Shown: piece by piece, positions 48,779 to 60,969 of the stretch
Layout of the letters: each line of letters begins with the position of its first letter
Numbering within the stretch: the first letter of the stretch is position 1
Origin: Thuidium tamariscinum
Lineage: Eukaryota; Streptophyta; Bryopsida; Hypnales; Thuidiaceae
Assembly (NCBI GenBank): GCA_947034885.2
Contig: OZ019759.1
Location: 11,720,501-11,784,500, forward strand
Reading direction: 5' to 3'
DNA: 64,000 nucleotides
Notes under the pieces: model-generated
Seen by the model: the letters and a program-made list of their open reading frames with translations, nothing else
Told to the model about the DNA's origin: nothing
Database searches by the model: none
Program-made: the position numbers and the translations under genes

Positions 48779-48941
48779 CACTAGTAGAAATTTGCGTTTG
48801 CCTCAACAAAGTCTACTTGACGTGTTTGTTGAGGCAAATGCAAAAACTGCGTTTTCTACGTTTCTCAACGCAGTTTTTGCATTTGCCTCAACAAACACGT
48901 CAAATGGATTTTGTTGAGGCAAACGCAAATTTCTACTAGTG
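48779..48941. mobile_element. CACTAG-type MITE with AAG target duplication
   Basis: Starts CACTAGTAGAAATTTGCG and ends with CAAATTTCTACTAGTG, flanked by AAG on both sides (48776-48778 and 48942-48944). The arms are nearly identical, with GTTTGCCTCAACAAA and the AAACTGCGTT core. It is the cleanest copy of the family also seen at 41231-41401. Confidence 0.95.
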
Positions 48942-48949
48942 AAGTGTTT

Positions 48950-51730
48950 TTACACATCATGACTTCTTCAACATTTTAAGTTGTTGTATCAAAATTAAAA
49001 GATGTTTAATGCAATTTTCTAATAATATATGCATAATGAAATGTATTAGAGTCATTATGGATTTTTGTTAAATCAATTTAGAAGTATCCAACTTTAATAT
49101 TTCACAAAATATAATTTTTATCTTATTACTTGAATTTTGGTGTCAATAGTTAAATCCAAAAAGCAATGAACATGGTATATTATAAGTACAAGATTTCTTA
49201 TTTTGTGTGGTTGAATTATTATTTCTTACATAGAGTGACTATTCAATGAAAGAAAATTTGATTTGTTAGATTATTTTAATAAAAATAACCTATATTTATT
49301 AAATTTTTTACTTTGGTGCCAAATATCTAATTAACATCTCAAAATAAGATTCAACACTTGAATGTAGAATTCAGAAAAAAATTGTCATCCAAGTCAAGAA
49401 AACAAATAATATTTGGCAAATAACCTATAATGTCTTTATCCTATACAAATGTATATTTTAGGATCCATTTTGTTAAGAATATTTCTCCCCTTGTATATAA
49501 GTTTCTCACAAAGCTTTGTAAGTAAATGCTTAGAGAGATGTAACAAGACAAGATCATTATATAAGTAGGGTTGTAGGAAATTAAACTACAAACATTCCAG
49601 AATGTACAAGATTTATAAAAAGCTCAACTACCATACTTCAAGGTCAGTTTTGTAATTAACTCAAGGAAATTTAGAAGATGATGAAATTTCAATTTTTTTT
49701 AAAACTCTTTCCAAAAAGTTGAAAAAATATTCTATACCAAAAAGTATAAAAAGAGAAATATTTTTGCATGAATTGAAAGAATCAATCCAAATTTAGGAAT
49801 ATCTTCATAAAGTGCCAAAAAAAAATTATATCTACTTGTGTGGGTGCTTTATTCCCACCCTTGGAATAAAGTGTACACAACCGGGTTCTATTAACTTTTG
49901 TGAACAATCTCTAGTGGGTGTCTAATTTACGTGTAATCCAATTACCCCTTCCAAGCAATGGATCTTTCTAAATTCCTACTCCTAATTGGTCCACTTATAA
50001 ATGCTGAGTTAAAATAACCTTGCACTTAAGAGTTAGCCAGTTTTGGCTACCACCATCCTAACTAGGTGCTGTTAAATGATGAACAAGGGTCTATCTATCG
50101 AAATTGAATGAATAATTTTTTATTACTTTCTATTATTTTAAGTTTCTATCAGGGTCTAAGTTTTTCTCAATTTGGTCCACCCTAGTTGACTTTCATCCAA
50201 ATGGACCAAGTTTTTTACTAAAGCCTCTTTCTACTTTGACTTCTTTGCTATTTCATTGAATTCAAAGTGGCTTTGTTTTCTTTTGTTCTAAGATATCTTC
50301 TAGATAATTCTATCCTTAACTTGTTCTTTGATTACTTCTTGATCTAACTAATGTATTGTTTAATTAATCTTGGCTATTTTGGCTAAATACCAAAATAAGT
50401 GAATTGAGTTTAATCTAAAAAGGAATGATTTTATCCTCCCAAAAGTAAAACCTCAACCTTTGACTTTGAGGTAAATGTGAATTCTCTATGGTAAATTTTG
50501 ACCCTTTGACTGGTTCATCAAATTTTACCTAATTAAACCCTTTTTCACCTAAGTGTGTCAAATCCTTGTTTTGGGTTACTTTTACCTTCCTTTGTTTAAT
50601 CCCAATTCAAATTTCGCTTTTTAATCCTTAAATAAAATTAATTATAAGTAGATTTTGACTATTATCTGTTTCACCAAAATCTACCTATTTCTCGCTTTAC
50701 CCTTAGAAGTACTTTTGGATTTTAACTTTCTACTTCTACTTCTAATCAAATGTCTAAATTTCAAAAGCTTAAATTCCTTGTTAATTCTAACTTTTGTTCA
50801 ATTTGGAAATATCATTGATTTTGATTATCTTCTAAATTCTTGTTGGAATTTTTATCTTTTGTTTTGTATTAGGGAACTACCTATGCTAATCAACTACGTC
50901 TAATTCTGATTGGTAAATCACTTAATTAATACATGTGTCCAATCTTCAACAAAAAAATAACTAAATTCCACTTTAAATGAAATTTTGGAAGAAAATAGAA
51001 ATGAAAAGGTAAATTCAAAGACTAACCTCCATCATGACAACTTTGAGGTCTTCGTGCGCTCCCATAAATTCCCCACGTGGCGCTAACTCCACTTCCATCT
51101 CAATGCTCTCGTTTTTGAATAGTGTATTTGGTATGCTTATTAACGCCTTGGATGTTGTATTTTCTCCTAAGTCTCCATTCTTCTTTTTCCTTCTTTTTGG
51201 GGTCTTTTCCTTATCTTTTGAACACCTTCTTTATCTTTCCAATAGGCTTTAAAAGTCAAAACATAAAATATCCGGATATAATCTAATCTAGAAATTAGTT
51301 GTTAAATGGTCTCTAAAGTCAAACTCCACTACAACTAAGGTTTTCTAATTTTTTTCTAATTTAGCAACCTCTAAAACTCTTCTAAAGTCAAACTATTCTT
51401 TTCTTTGTTTTTTCTACTTGTATTCCCCTAAATTAAAATATGGTTAAAAAAGTCAAACGTTCTAAATGGTTGGTTTTTCTTTTGCTAACTCCTCCTTCTA
51501 AATCCCAAGCTCCAATATTATAGACTCCAATGGCACTTGTATCATGCCTTGATTGAGTTTGGGTTGGAGAGTGTGTTTGTGGAGCTTCACAGATGGAGAG
51601 ATTTCAAATTTTTGCTTCAGTTTAGGAAGCCAAAGCTTCAAGATGGAAGAAGAGGTGTCCAACACTCAAGGGGAGGCTTCTGAGCAGCAAGAGGGTTGTA
51701 TTCAGCCCCTCAAGGTCAACTGAGGTTGAC
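48950..51730. other. AT-rich DNA, no gene seen
   Basis: No domain-bearing frame. A small hairpin TGGGTGCTTTATTCC/GGAATAAAG lies near 49850. The part from 50.1 kb is CT-rich on the plus strand and may be a degraded retroelement, but no gag, pol or primer-binding site is visible. Confidence 0.4.
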
Positions 51731-51734
51731 CAGA

Positions 51735-52090
51735 CCTTTGCCAAGCCCTCTCAGTATGTGGAGTCTAATTCTCTTGGGTGAACTAACTTCCCTTGTGGGA
51801 ATTTCAGCCCTCCTTCTCTGGTCTCTCACTATTTGGAATTCCAACCCTCTCAGTCTGTGGGAATCTAATTCTTTTGGTAAACTGACCTTCCTTTGGAAAT
51901 TTCAGTCCTTTTATAACTCCCCTTCTTTGGTCTCTCAATATTTAGAAATCCAGCACTCTCAGTTTGTGGGAATCTGATTCTTTTGGTAAACTAACTTTCC
52001 TTTGGAAATTTCAGCCCTTTCTATAACTCCCCTTCTCTCGTCTCTCAATGTTTGAAAATTACAACCCTCTTAGTTTATGAAACTCTGACT
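51735..52090. repeat. Short tandem array, unit about 100-110 bp
   Basis: The phrase CCCTCTCAGTCTGTGGGAAT and variants begins at about 51746, 51845, 51954 and 52065. Each is followed by TTTGGTAAACT, CCTTTGGAAATTTCAG and TCCCCTTCTTTGGTCTCTCA blocks. The open frame across it is an artefact of the repeat. Confidence 0.85.
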
Positions 52091-52719
52091 TCTTCTTTGG
52101 ATTTAAAAAAAAACAAAAAAAATTAAACAAAAATCAAAATGGAGCCTTGAGGCATCATCCTAGTGTTTGATTTTTGATTCAGATGGTATGTGGCCAACCG
52201 AGTTGATGGTTATCAAGCAACTGTGACTCAATTTAAGAGCACCAGTCCTTTAACACTGACCTACCAATACTCAGTTGGGGTCTGGCTGCCTAGCCTTAGT
52301 CTGACTGCTTGGCCTCGGGGTCCGACTATTTGGCCTTTGGGGTCTAGCTAGTGGCCCTTCTTTCTTCAGAGCTTTGGTTTTAATTAAACTGAACTAGATT
52401 TTGATAAATCTAGCCCTCTTTTGGCTGTCGTCCACCAATTTTGGGGTCTCCGTATGGGGACCCTTTAATCAAAACAAAACACAGAAAAAAGTTATGAGTA
52501 AGAGCGAAGCTTCGCCACTTGGAGGTTTTAGGCCCAAATTTAGAAATGAATTGACAGAATTTTTGGCTAAGACTTTTAAAGATTCTAAAATTTTGGCGAT
52601 AGCTTTGCCGTATTAGAGGGATGAACCTCAAATTCTAGGATAATTTTGCTAGAGGTTTGCCTACTCAAGGACTAAAAAGGAATTTGGATCCTATCCAAAC
52701 TCCTAAGATACAACTAGGA

Positions 52720-52957
52720 CCTCAATTAAATATTTAAGCTTAGGGGGATCCTTGATAAGCCAATCTAGGCTGTGAATCCCTTATCAAAAGATTTAAATCA
52801 AGTAATTGTGGTATCAAGACTTTCAAACTAAAACACAACCTCAATTAGTTGTTTAAGCTTAGGGGGATCCTCGATAAGCCAATCCAAGCTGTGAATCCCT
52901 TATCAAAAGACTTAAATCAAGTACTTGTGGTATCAAGACTTTCAAACTAAAATACCA
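52720..52957. repeat. Tandem duplication, 119-bp unit
   Basis: Two copies beginning CCTCAATTA at 52720 and 52839 share TTTAAGCTTAGGGGGATCC, GCTGTGAATCCCTTATCAAA and GTGGTATCAAGACTTTCAAA with few differences. Confidence 0.93.
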
Positions 52958-53936
52958 ATGTAATGGTTAAGTACTCCAATGGTACTCCAAGGCCTTTGGA
53001 AGAGCTTCAAAACAAAAAAACTCAAAAGAATGCAATGGAACTCAAAGTATATTGACTCAAGGCAAGAATTTTGGATAGTACCAAACTTTGCAATGTGGAT
53101 GCATAGAGAAATGAAATGCAATGATAATGTTGAAAAGAATATGCGATAATTGGATTGTAAGGGGTTTGTGTGTATAAAAGGTATGAAATGAGGGGAGAGG
53201 GAGGCCTTTTATACATTTCCAAGGCCTCATCCCCCTTCAAGTTACATTCTAATCTACCTAAGGAAAAACCAAATTAATGTTAAAAAATGTATTCTACTAC
53301 TGTAACTACTTTAACTTTTAGAGAAATGTTTTGATTTCCAAATGGATAGTGCCAATAGCTTCAGAAGACCCGAATTAGCACAAGGGAACCCTTACCCCTT
53401 ACTCCCAGAGCCTAATTGCGCTCAAAAGCTAACAATTACTATCTAGTGAAAAGGGTAGAAAATCTATCTTTTGGAATTGATTTTTCCCAAAAGTTTTGAC
53501 TAGCTAGGGTTGTCGAAAAGGTCCAAGAATGCTACAAAAGAGTCTAAGTTGACTCAAATTGGACACCGTATGCCCCCCGCACACCAATCAATCCACAAAG
53601 ATTTTAGTAAAACCATGAAAAGTTGTTGCAGCTGACAGTTCTGGTACTTGCTGATGTCAGAATGTCTTGAAATTTGGCAAGACTCTTATTTATGCTAAAA
53701 CATACTATCCTAATTTTTAGTGGGATTTTACCATTATCGTGGAATTTTCTATGAATTTTCTATGAATTTCCAATTGCTGGTAAAAGTAGTTGACTTTCCA
53801 TGGAGTCATTTCCGTAATTTAGAAAATTATGAAACTTGTAGGGGATCTTCTAAGAATCTCCCTGAAGACAAGTGCAAAGTTTTGTTAAAAACCCACACTG
53901 TCTAAATAAAGTAGAGATTGTACTATAACGGAATTA

Positions 53937-53983
53937 ATTCCTCTAGGGAAGAATCATTCCTCTAGGGAAGAATCATTCCTCTA
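53937..53983. repeat. 19-bp tandem repeat, about 2.5 copies
   Basis: ATTCCTCTAGGGAAGAATC at 53937-53955 and 53956-53974, then a partial copy. Confidence 0.95.
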
Positions 53984-53999
53984 CAAGGGAATCTCCACA

Positions 54000-55790
54000 A
54001 GTTAGCTTTGTTGTGACGCTCTTAAGCAACTATCGGAATCCCATGGTTGCTAGTTAGCCCAATCCTGCTAGGACCCTTCTTAAGAATTCCAATAAGGCCC
54101 GTCTTGGTACTTTTGCACTAATTCGTCTCCCAAATATGAAGTAGTGCAACCTCCTGGTAGTTGCTTAATATCATATCTAATCATCTAATAAGACGTAGAA
54201 ATTGGCTCTAAAGAGTCTTTTAAGGTACTCCAGAATAATTGTAACCAATTCTTCATAATTATAGGGAATTGTATCAATCCTACTTTGAACTCTCTTTTTA
54301 GTTGATTTTTAACCATAATAACCCTAAATATGAGCAATAAGCAAAAAAAAGAAAAACCCGAGGCTTGAGTGACAATGACGGAACTCACAACCTGCCAATT
54401 TGTCAAACAAAGGAAAAAAATATATTTTGGCAAGAATTTGCCAAAACAACTCTATACATATGGTACTCATAGTAAGAAGTCAAAAACAAAAATTGTGTGT
54501 ACAATAGAATTTCAAACCTCATTAAGGCAATATAAATAAAGTGTTTAAAATAAGAAATTAAACTAAGTTAGTATAGAATATCAAATAAATTTCAAGCACA
54601 AAAGACAACACTAATTTGGTCTATTAGATAGGGTATAAAGTTAATGTTATAACAAAATTGATTTTCATACAAAATTTGTTAATGACAATAATAACTAAGT
54701 AAGTTATTCAATAAATTTAGTCATCCCTAGAGGTCTAAGACTAAATTATCCTATAAAGTGTCTAAACTACCATTTTTGGGTGCATTGAGAAAAAATGAAA
54801 GGGGAAGGTTTTTTTTGAAATTATAAATATACTTTAGAAAGAAAACCATACAAATATAAAAGTGCATGGAATATGAATTTTTCTTCCCTATAAAGAAATA
54901 TTCAACTATTAAAATGAAAAAAAAGGCATTTTCATGAAAGAAATACTTAGTCATACTAAAGTTGATTGTTGATATTTATGTTTTAAGAACAAATTCAACC
55001 AAAGTAAAGGAAAAGTAAAATTTGTTATTCTTATGAATGAAAGATTCAACATTTTATTAATGAACAATGGATGTTTTGTTCTTAGAAAAGAAGTAATTAG
55101 ATTCTAATGCTTATTTTATTCATACAATAGAGATATTTATATTTTTGTTATAAAAGAGAATATGCAACCAAAAATATACAAATATTCTCACTTCTCAGCC
55201 TTTCATTGTATATCAGATTCCAATTTTTTCCTTAAATAAAAGTAAAGATAATAGTTCAACTTTTTTCATAATTGTACAAAAGGCATTGTACTTGGAAAAT
55301 CACACCCCGTAACTTTGATAGTGGTGAGTCTTGATTTAGACAAGATATATTGTATGTTCATTGGTATCCTATGTATACAAGCATGTACACACTGTACATT
55401 CCTTCATACATTCACATTTGAAGCCTTGAACTCAAAAACACATTTGTAAGAATATATAAAGATATTAATGTATTCCAATATATTGCAACTCCAATTGTAT
55501 GAAATTTCATTACAAAATTGAAATTTGAAACCCTAATGCGGTTGTTTTACTATATACTGTGTAACTAGTCCGTAAATACAAACCGATATAGTTTGTATGT
55601 ATAATTGTTGAGCAAAATTATCGAAAAGCATACTAGAACTTATTTAATTTTGGTCTACTGGTCAATGCCGTGAGATTATTGTAGCCTTGCAATGACAATC
55701 CCCCTAAGAATGCACTAACAATGTGAGGCACGATATAATCTATTGTTCCCCAAAAAAATAGTGACTCAGAATCTGCTACTGCCCTTGTTG
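54000..55790. other. AT-rich DNA, no gene seen
   Basis: Only short frames and A/T runs. Nothing recognisable. Confidence 0.5.
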
Positions 55791-55795
55791 GGAAT

Positions 55796-56182
55796 TCAAG
55801 ATGACACTGAACACAAAATACAATGCTGTCCTTGATTCAAAATGCAAGGTGACACTGAACCCTTTGTCACAACTACATACTCACTTGTTGATGCCTTCTT
55901 TTTCAATGAAATCCGTGTATCCACCGTTGGGGCCATATTGCTTTGAACTTCCTCATTCATAGTTTCTTCTGCATTTAGGTTGAGGACCATCTCCTTGAAT
56001 CTCAACAAATGCAACTCCGCCTTGTGAGTTGAAAAGCAGTGTAGAAAATTGTAGAATGCTCTATTAGCTCTTGTATTCCACTCAAATTTGTCTGGATGAC
56101 ATAGTAAAATATTGACCAAAGGTCCTAAAGGTGGAATTACAAGAGTTAGGTACTTCTCTTGTTCATCAAACAGCATTGACAA
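55796..56182 (-). CDS. Hypothetical protein fragment
   Basis: An open frame of 128 codons with protein-like composition, including LVIPPLGPLVNILLCHPDKF, WNTRANRAFYNFLHCF and HKAELHLLRFKEMVLNLNAE. No family recognised. It lies on the same strand as the broken gene at 57.0-60.3 kb and may be its 3' end. The last residues are probably intron or read-through. Confidence 0.3.
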   Translation of the reverse strand: MSMLFDEQEKYLTLVIPPLGPLVNILLCHPDKFEWNTRANRAFYNFLHCFSTHKAELHLLRFKEMVLNLNAEETMNEEVQSNMAPTVDTRISLKKKASTSEYVVVTKGSVSPCILNQGQHCILCSVSS

Positions 56183-56303
56183 GAATAGATATAGCTCTTG
56201 TTTAGTTTATAGATGGTTAAATGTGTACGCCATTTTGAAAAACAAGTAATACAGAGCGTAGAGTAAATTATACAGAGCATATTATAACTAGTAAAAATAC
56301 TAC

Positions 56304-56555
56304 ACCTCAATTTATCTAATCATCAAAAGTAACCACAATAACATACATATTTAGTACTACATCTGCAAATTGATACATGAATAGAAAAAAAGCTTCAAAT
56401 TAAAAGATCACACTATCACCTCTAACTATACCTCAATTTATCCAGTCATCAAAAATAACTACAATAACATATATACTTACTACTACATCTCCAAATTGAT
56501 ATATGTTTAGAAAAAGAACCTTCAAATTAAAAGATCGTACTATCACTTATAACTA
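56304..56555. repeat. Tandem duplication, 126-bp unit
   Basis: Copies begin ACCTCAATTTATC at 56304 and 56430. They share ACAATAACATA, CTACATCT.CAAATTGATA and TTCAAATTAAAAGATC. Confidence 0.92.
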
Positions 56556-57036
56556 TGAACTCCCCTTGTAAACAAAATAGAGAACAAAGAGCCCTAATAA
56601 GAAAGAGAACAAACAACATTGAAACTAAGAACGAACCGTGGAAAGTATTAGAATAGAGAGTAAACAATGAAGTGCTAAAACTGAGAAAGAATAGAGCTAG
56701 AAGTGTTGGAAAACAACATATATGGAGAATGAGGGAAGCAAGGTGAGACATTTCATTTATTTGATTCTTAGGACCGTCATCATGAGTAATCATTTTAAGC
56801 ACTTGCAATATGTGCCTTCAAATACTAACATGTCATTTTTAAACCACATTTGAATGAATTCTAAAATATGAAGGCCATTGAAACCCTACAAAATGAATAA
56901 ATGACACTCATATTGTACACCTATAGTAGCATGTCACTTCAATTTATAAAAAAAATAATGCCAAGTAGCCCAATATAAATTTTTTTTGTTGAAAATGTAT
57001 TAATTTGTACAAAGCGTACTGAATTTAGTCCTACTT

Positions 57037-60000
57037 CTACATAAGTGGAATGACCCTCTGACTCCTCTTGGTCTTCTTCAGTTTTTTCTTTGCTTCTCCT
57101 TTCATTGCTTCTTTTGTTGCTTTTTGCACTACGATCTTACTTCTAGTCTTTTGTTTCAATACCGTATTTTCACTGTCAATTGGAGGGAGTAGTAGGGATT
57201 GAGGCACCTTCACCACGACCCTTGTCACCTCATCAAAGATAAAAGCTTCTTCCCAAATTAATTTTTTCCGGCACTCCAAATCTGCAGCTTCTTATTTAAT
57301 TTCTCTATTCTTTCAAATTCCTCACCTTCTTCTCTCAACTTCCTAATTTACTCCTACAACTTTGCCTCAACTCCTATCCCGTAAGACATACTAGAAAACA
57401 TTCTTGCAAGAGGCTCTTTAATAGCCTTAGGCTCAATTACCTCTACAACAACCTTGGGGCTATTCTTACTAAGTTCTAAAACTTCATCTATAGATGGTAG
57501 GTGGACACATGACATTGCTGGATGTTGGCCTACTAGCAGCACTACCCTTGTCCAATGATTGTGACGCCTAGGAGGTGCACTATTTGGAAAGTTTGATGAT
57601 TGCGTGCGAACAAGCCTCTATTATTGAGGGACTATGTAGGTGATTTTCTGGGATTTATAGGGGGCTTATTTAACCTAACTTTTTAAAGGGTGCTTATTTC
57701 ATATATCCTATCTTTTAGTTGAAATTTTTTTTGTGCCAATTTTTTATATCCTATGTTTATTATAAATACATTATAGTAGAAAGTCGTACAAACAATTACA
57801 GCATACTCTCAAGCAAATACAAAATCTCTCAAGCAAATATGAATACAAATTCAAAAGCTTTCAAGAAAATTCCAAAAACCGCCATTATAAACAAAAACCC
57901 TAACGTTCAAAAATTTTCATTGAACCCCAATTGCCCATTTACTTCACCACTCAGTCATTGATTGAACTAACGGAAGTGTCTGGCCAATGAGAATATCATT
58001 CATTCACAGATTCATTCATTCAGATTTAAATTTGTGTATACAACAAGGACATGGGATTTTAGTCGATCCTTTGTAAACTATAAATATTTACACCTCTGTG
58101 AATTCAGTGTATAGCTCATAGATTTATACTATACTAAATATACTTTAGAAAGTTCAAGTTTTTGGAGGGGAATTTTGGTGGGGCCACTTTAGAAAAAAAA
58201 AATTTATAAAATTTTGTATTTTTGTATACCCTTCATTATTTTAAAACTCTAAAAGCCAATTATATAGATGCTAGTTTACTTTGAATAATTGTATAAAATT
58301 TAGGTCCAAGGCATTTAATATTATCCTTCATTAGTTTGCATGTTGACATAAAAGAAACAGGGAGTGCACCTCTTGAGTTATGACATCCCACCAATCGAAC
58401 CCTCAGTCCCCCTAGCCTTGCTGAGATTGAAAATAAGAATTGCAGTTTCTATATAAATCACAGTTTTAGAGTTGTAGTCAAAATTGGGAGTCTTTGTGGA
58501 CATCGCATATTTCTATAACTGCTTGTAGTATAGTTTCTTTGATTCTAAACCACAGAAAAATGCAAATAATTTGGTCAAGTTGAATTCAATAGATAGGGAC
58601 TAGAAATCTCAAAATCCTAAACCTATATAGTTTGTACCGTAATGTGGCAATTTTTCAATTGTTGCGTACCAATTATGTAGTGGTTTGTATTTGACATTCA
58701 ATTTAATTGTACTAATATCTATCTCACGTACTAAATTATGTATTGTGCGTACTAAATAATATACAAATTGTGACTAATTGTGTACCAATATGTAGACGGT
58801 TGTCCAAAAGTGCCAATGTTAAGGTTGCAAGGATCCTCTCTTGCTCCTCACCTAGCTTTCAAGACTATATCAATTGTTGAAGAGGTGCGTGCAATTTGTT
58901 GAATCTGAAACTCATAAACCATGAAGGATGCATTGTTGTACCGCAAGATGTATATGCATAGTTTCTAGAAACTCCAAACCAAACTCCAATGCACCATGAA
59001 TGATACAAATGGCTACATGTACACACGATAGAAGAAGAAAACCATGTTGCAAGGAAATCTGTTCAAGCAAAGTGCGCAGAGTGTCAATGAAATGGTTTCA
59101 AAATCACAAACTATCTTGGGATCAGACTAAGAGTATAAAAGCCTTGGTCTCAAATTCACTTCAACTTTACTTCTCTTCATTTTAGCAATTTGGGATGACA
59201 AGGCATGAAATTGTCTTTTCAAACACTTAACTTGAGCTTCAAGATCTATATACCTCAAATTACATTGTTTTAAATCTAATGCAACTACATACACTTCCAC
59301 TTTATTCAAGGCCCCCTCTATGTGCTCTGCTTTCTGCTAGATATCTTCAAAACTTTGTCTCTAGTTATGCATAGCACTCCTTGTTGGGATGCCTTATTAG
59401 ACAACTCAGTTCTCCCTTTTATAGGTAATGACATAGTCTTCTATTATAGCATAGAGTTGCAATCCTACCAATTTTGTTAAGTCAATGAGGTATGCAATGT
59501 CTTTCTCAATTTGTGTATAGTTTTGTAGACTCTCTGTACCGGTTGTACCATCTCGTACAACATTGTCGACCAAGTATTGATTATGTCAAAGTTTGGCTAT
59601 AGGGTCATTGAAAAGGTTGTTGATGCCTTTTGCTTTGTACAGTTCCATATCGTTCCAACTAGTGATGTTTGCGACGTCTGCTAAATATAATGTAATCTTC
59701 TTCAACCACTTGCTATGCTGATTTCTATTAGAAATTATAGCAAACTCTGCCCAATTTAAAGGGTTTTTTTTATACATCTCCATGATGATCCCCTTAGCAA
59801 ATTGCTTTGCTATCACCTTGGACCTTGGAAGATCTTAGAAGTACATGAGTAGAAAATTTTCATAAATAGGATAGAGAACTTCATCATCCTTGCATTGCCC
59901 ATAACCGTAGCCAGATCTTCCATTTTTCCCCTTTGCTGGTCGAAATATGTCACTCACAACTTTCTCAACAAAGTCTTGTAGAATTCTAAGTTTATGTGGA

Positions 60001-60274
60001 TTTGTATCGTGTTTTGAGAAGCTACACTGGTCTCAAACTCCTCCATAGTAACAATGCAAGGAGGGGGATGCTTCTTTAGAGAAGCCAGCTTTTCTAATTC
60101 CTTCTCCAATAGAGTATATTTCACATTTGCATCGACATTGTCTTCGCCTCGTGGTGAAGTAGGAGCAAGGAAATTATTGATGAAGTTGTCATTGTTGAAG
60201 ATGTTGTCGCTACAATGCTCATCTTCCTTGGAAAAAATGCAGCTCTGAACCACCCAATCGTCTTCGGACGCCAT
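57037..60274 (-). pseudogene. Broken gene of unknown function
   Basis: Starts MASEDDWVVQSCIFSKED at 60274. After a frame change near 59975 it reads DFVEKVVSDIFRPAKGKNGR and GYGYGQCKDDEVLYPIYENF, then a TAA, then MIAKQFAKGIIMEMYKKN and PLNWAEFAIISNRNQHSKWL, with several more stops down to 59330. A coiled-coil-like piece (59309-59127) follows. Segments at 57542-57354 (MLLVGQHPAMSCVHLPSID) and 57279-57037 (Lys-rich, ending KKTKRSQRV) on the same strand may be later exons. The N-terminus is acidic and the C-terminus basic. I recognise no domain. It resembles the decayed element genes elsewhere in the window more than a host gene. Confidence 0.4.
57550..59120. other. Interior of the broken gene, no other feature
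   Basis: AT-rich stretch lying between the pieces of the minus-strand gene. No repeat and no recognisable frame. Confidence 0.4.
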
Positions 60275-60691
60275 TGCTTAGGAAGATTGCAAAACAATAA
60301 ATGAAGAAGAAGATAATCTATAAATAAAAGAAGGGAAGGGAACTTCTCGCATGGCTATGGCTATTTTACTAAAGGCCTTCAAAAGCACTTGTAATGTCTA
60401 CTCGACCAACAATCGTTATAAACAATTTTGTACGCAATGTAAACATGTACAAAGTGTATCTAAAAAGTATACTATGCACTTAAGTGATGTAAATATTGTA
60501 CAATTATTGTACTATTGAACTCTCTAGTCTCGACTCTACAAAACATACAATAACCTTTTTGTATCTAACCACATAAATGTTGTACTAAAATACTATACAT
60601 AATACACAATGATTGTACCTAATAACTATGTGAACGAGGCATACAATCTCTAACAAGTAACATTGCAAAGGCTATATTAAAATATAATGAT

Positions 60692-60961
60692 CACTATAAG
60701 AAACCCCTATCTTTGGTGATGAGCCCTAATTTTTTATGACGGATTTTAGGTGATGTCAATGGTGACAATCCAAAAAATTTATGTCAACAAAAATGTCCAA
60801 TGTAACATCAACGTTGATAGTCCACTGTTTTTATGTTAACAATGATATTACATTGGACATTTTTGTTGACATAAATTTTTTGGATTGTCACCATTGACAT
60901 CACCTAAAATCCGTCATAAAAAATTAGGGCTCATCACCCAAAACATGGGTTTCTTATAGTG
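60692..60961. mobile_element. CACTA-type MITE with GAT target duplication
   Basis: A 270-bp near-perfect inverted repeat from CACTATAAGAAACCC to GGGTTTCTTATAGTG, flanked by GAT on both sides (60689-60691 and 60962-60964). Arms of about 130 bp contain ATTTTTTATGACGGATTTTA, GATGTCAATGGTGACA and AAAAATGTCCAATGTAA. Its terminus is the one found at 41680-41693 behind the CACTA transposase, and its right half recurs at 5508-5663. Confidence 0.96.
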
Positions 60962-60969
60962 GATTGTGC

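Noticed and set aside
51696..51977. Open frame of 93 codons
   Set aside because: It spans the ~105-bp tandem array and has repeat-derived composition.
49850..53300. LTR retrotransposon
   Set aside because: A weak hairpin and CT-rich DNA only; no paired LTRs, primer-binding site or gag-pol frame seen.
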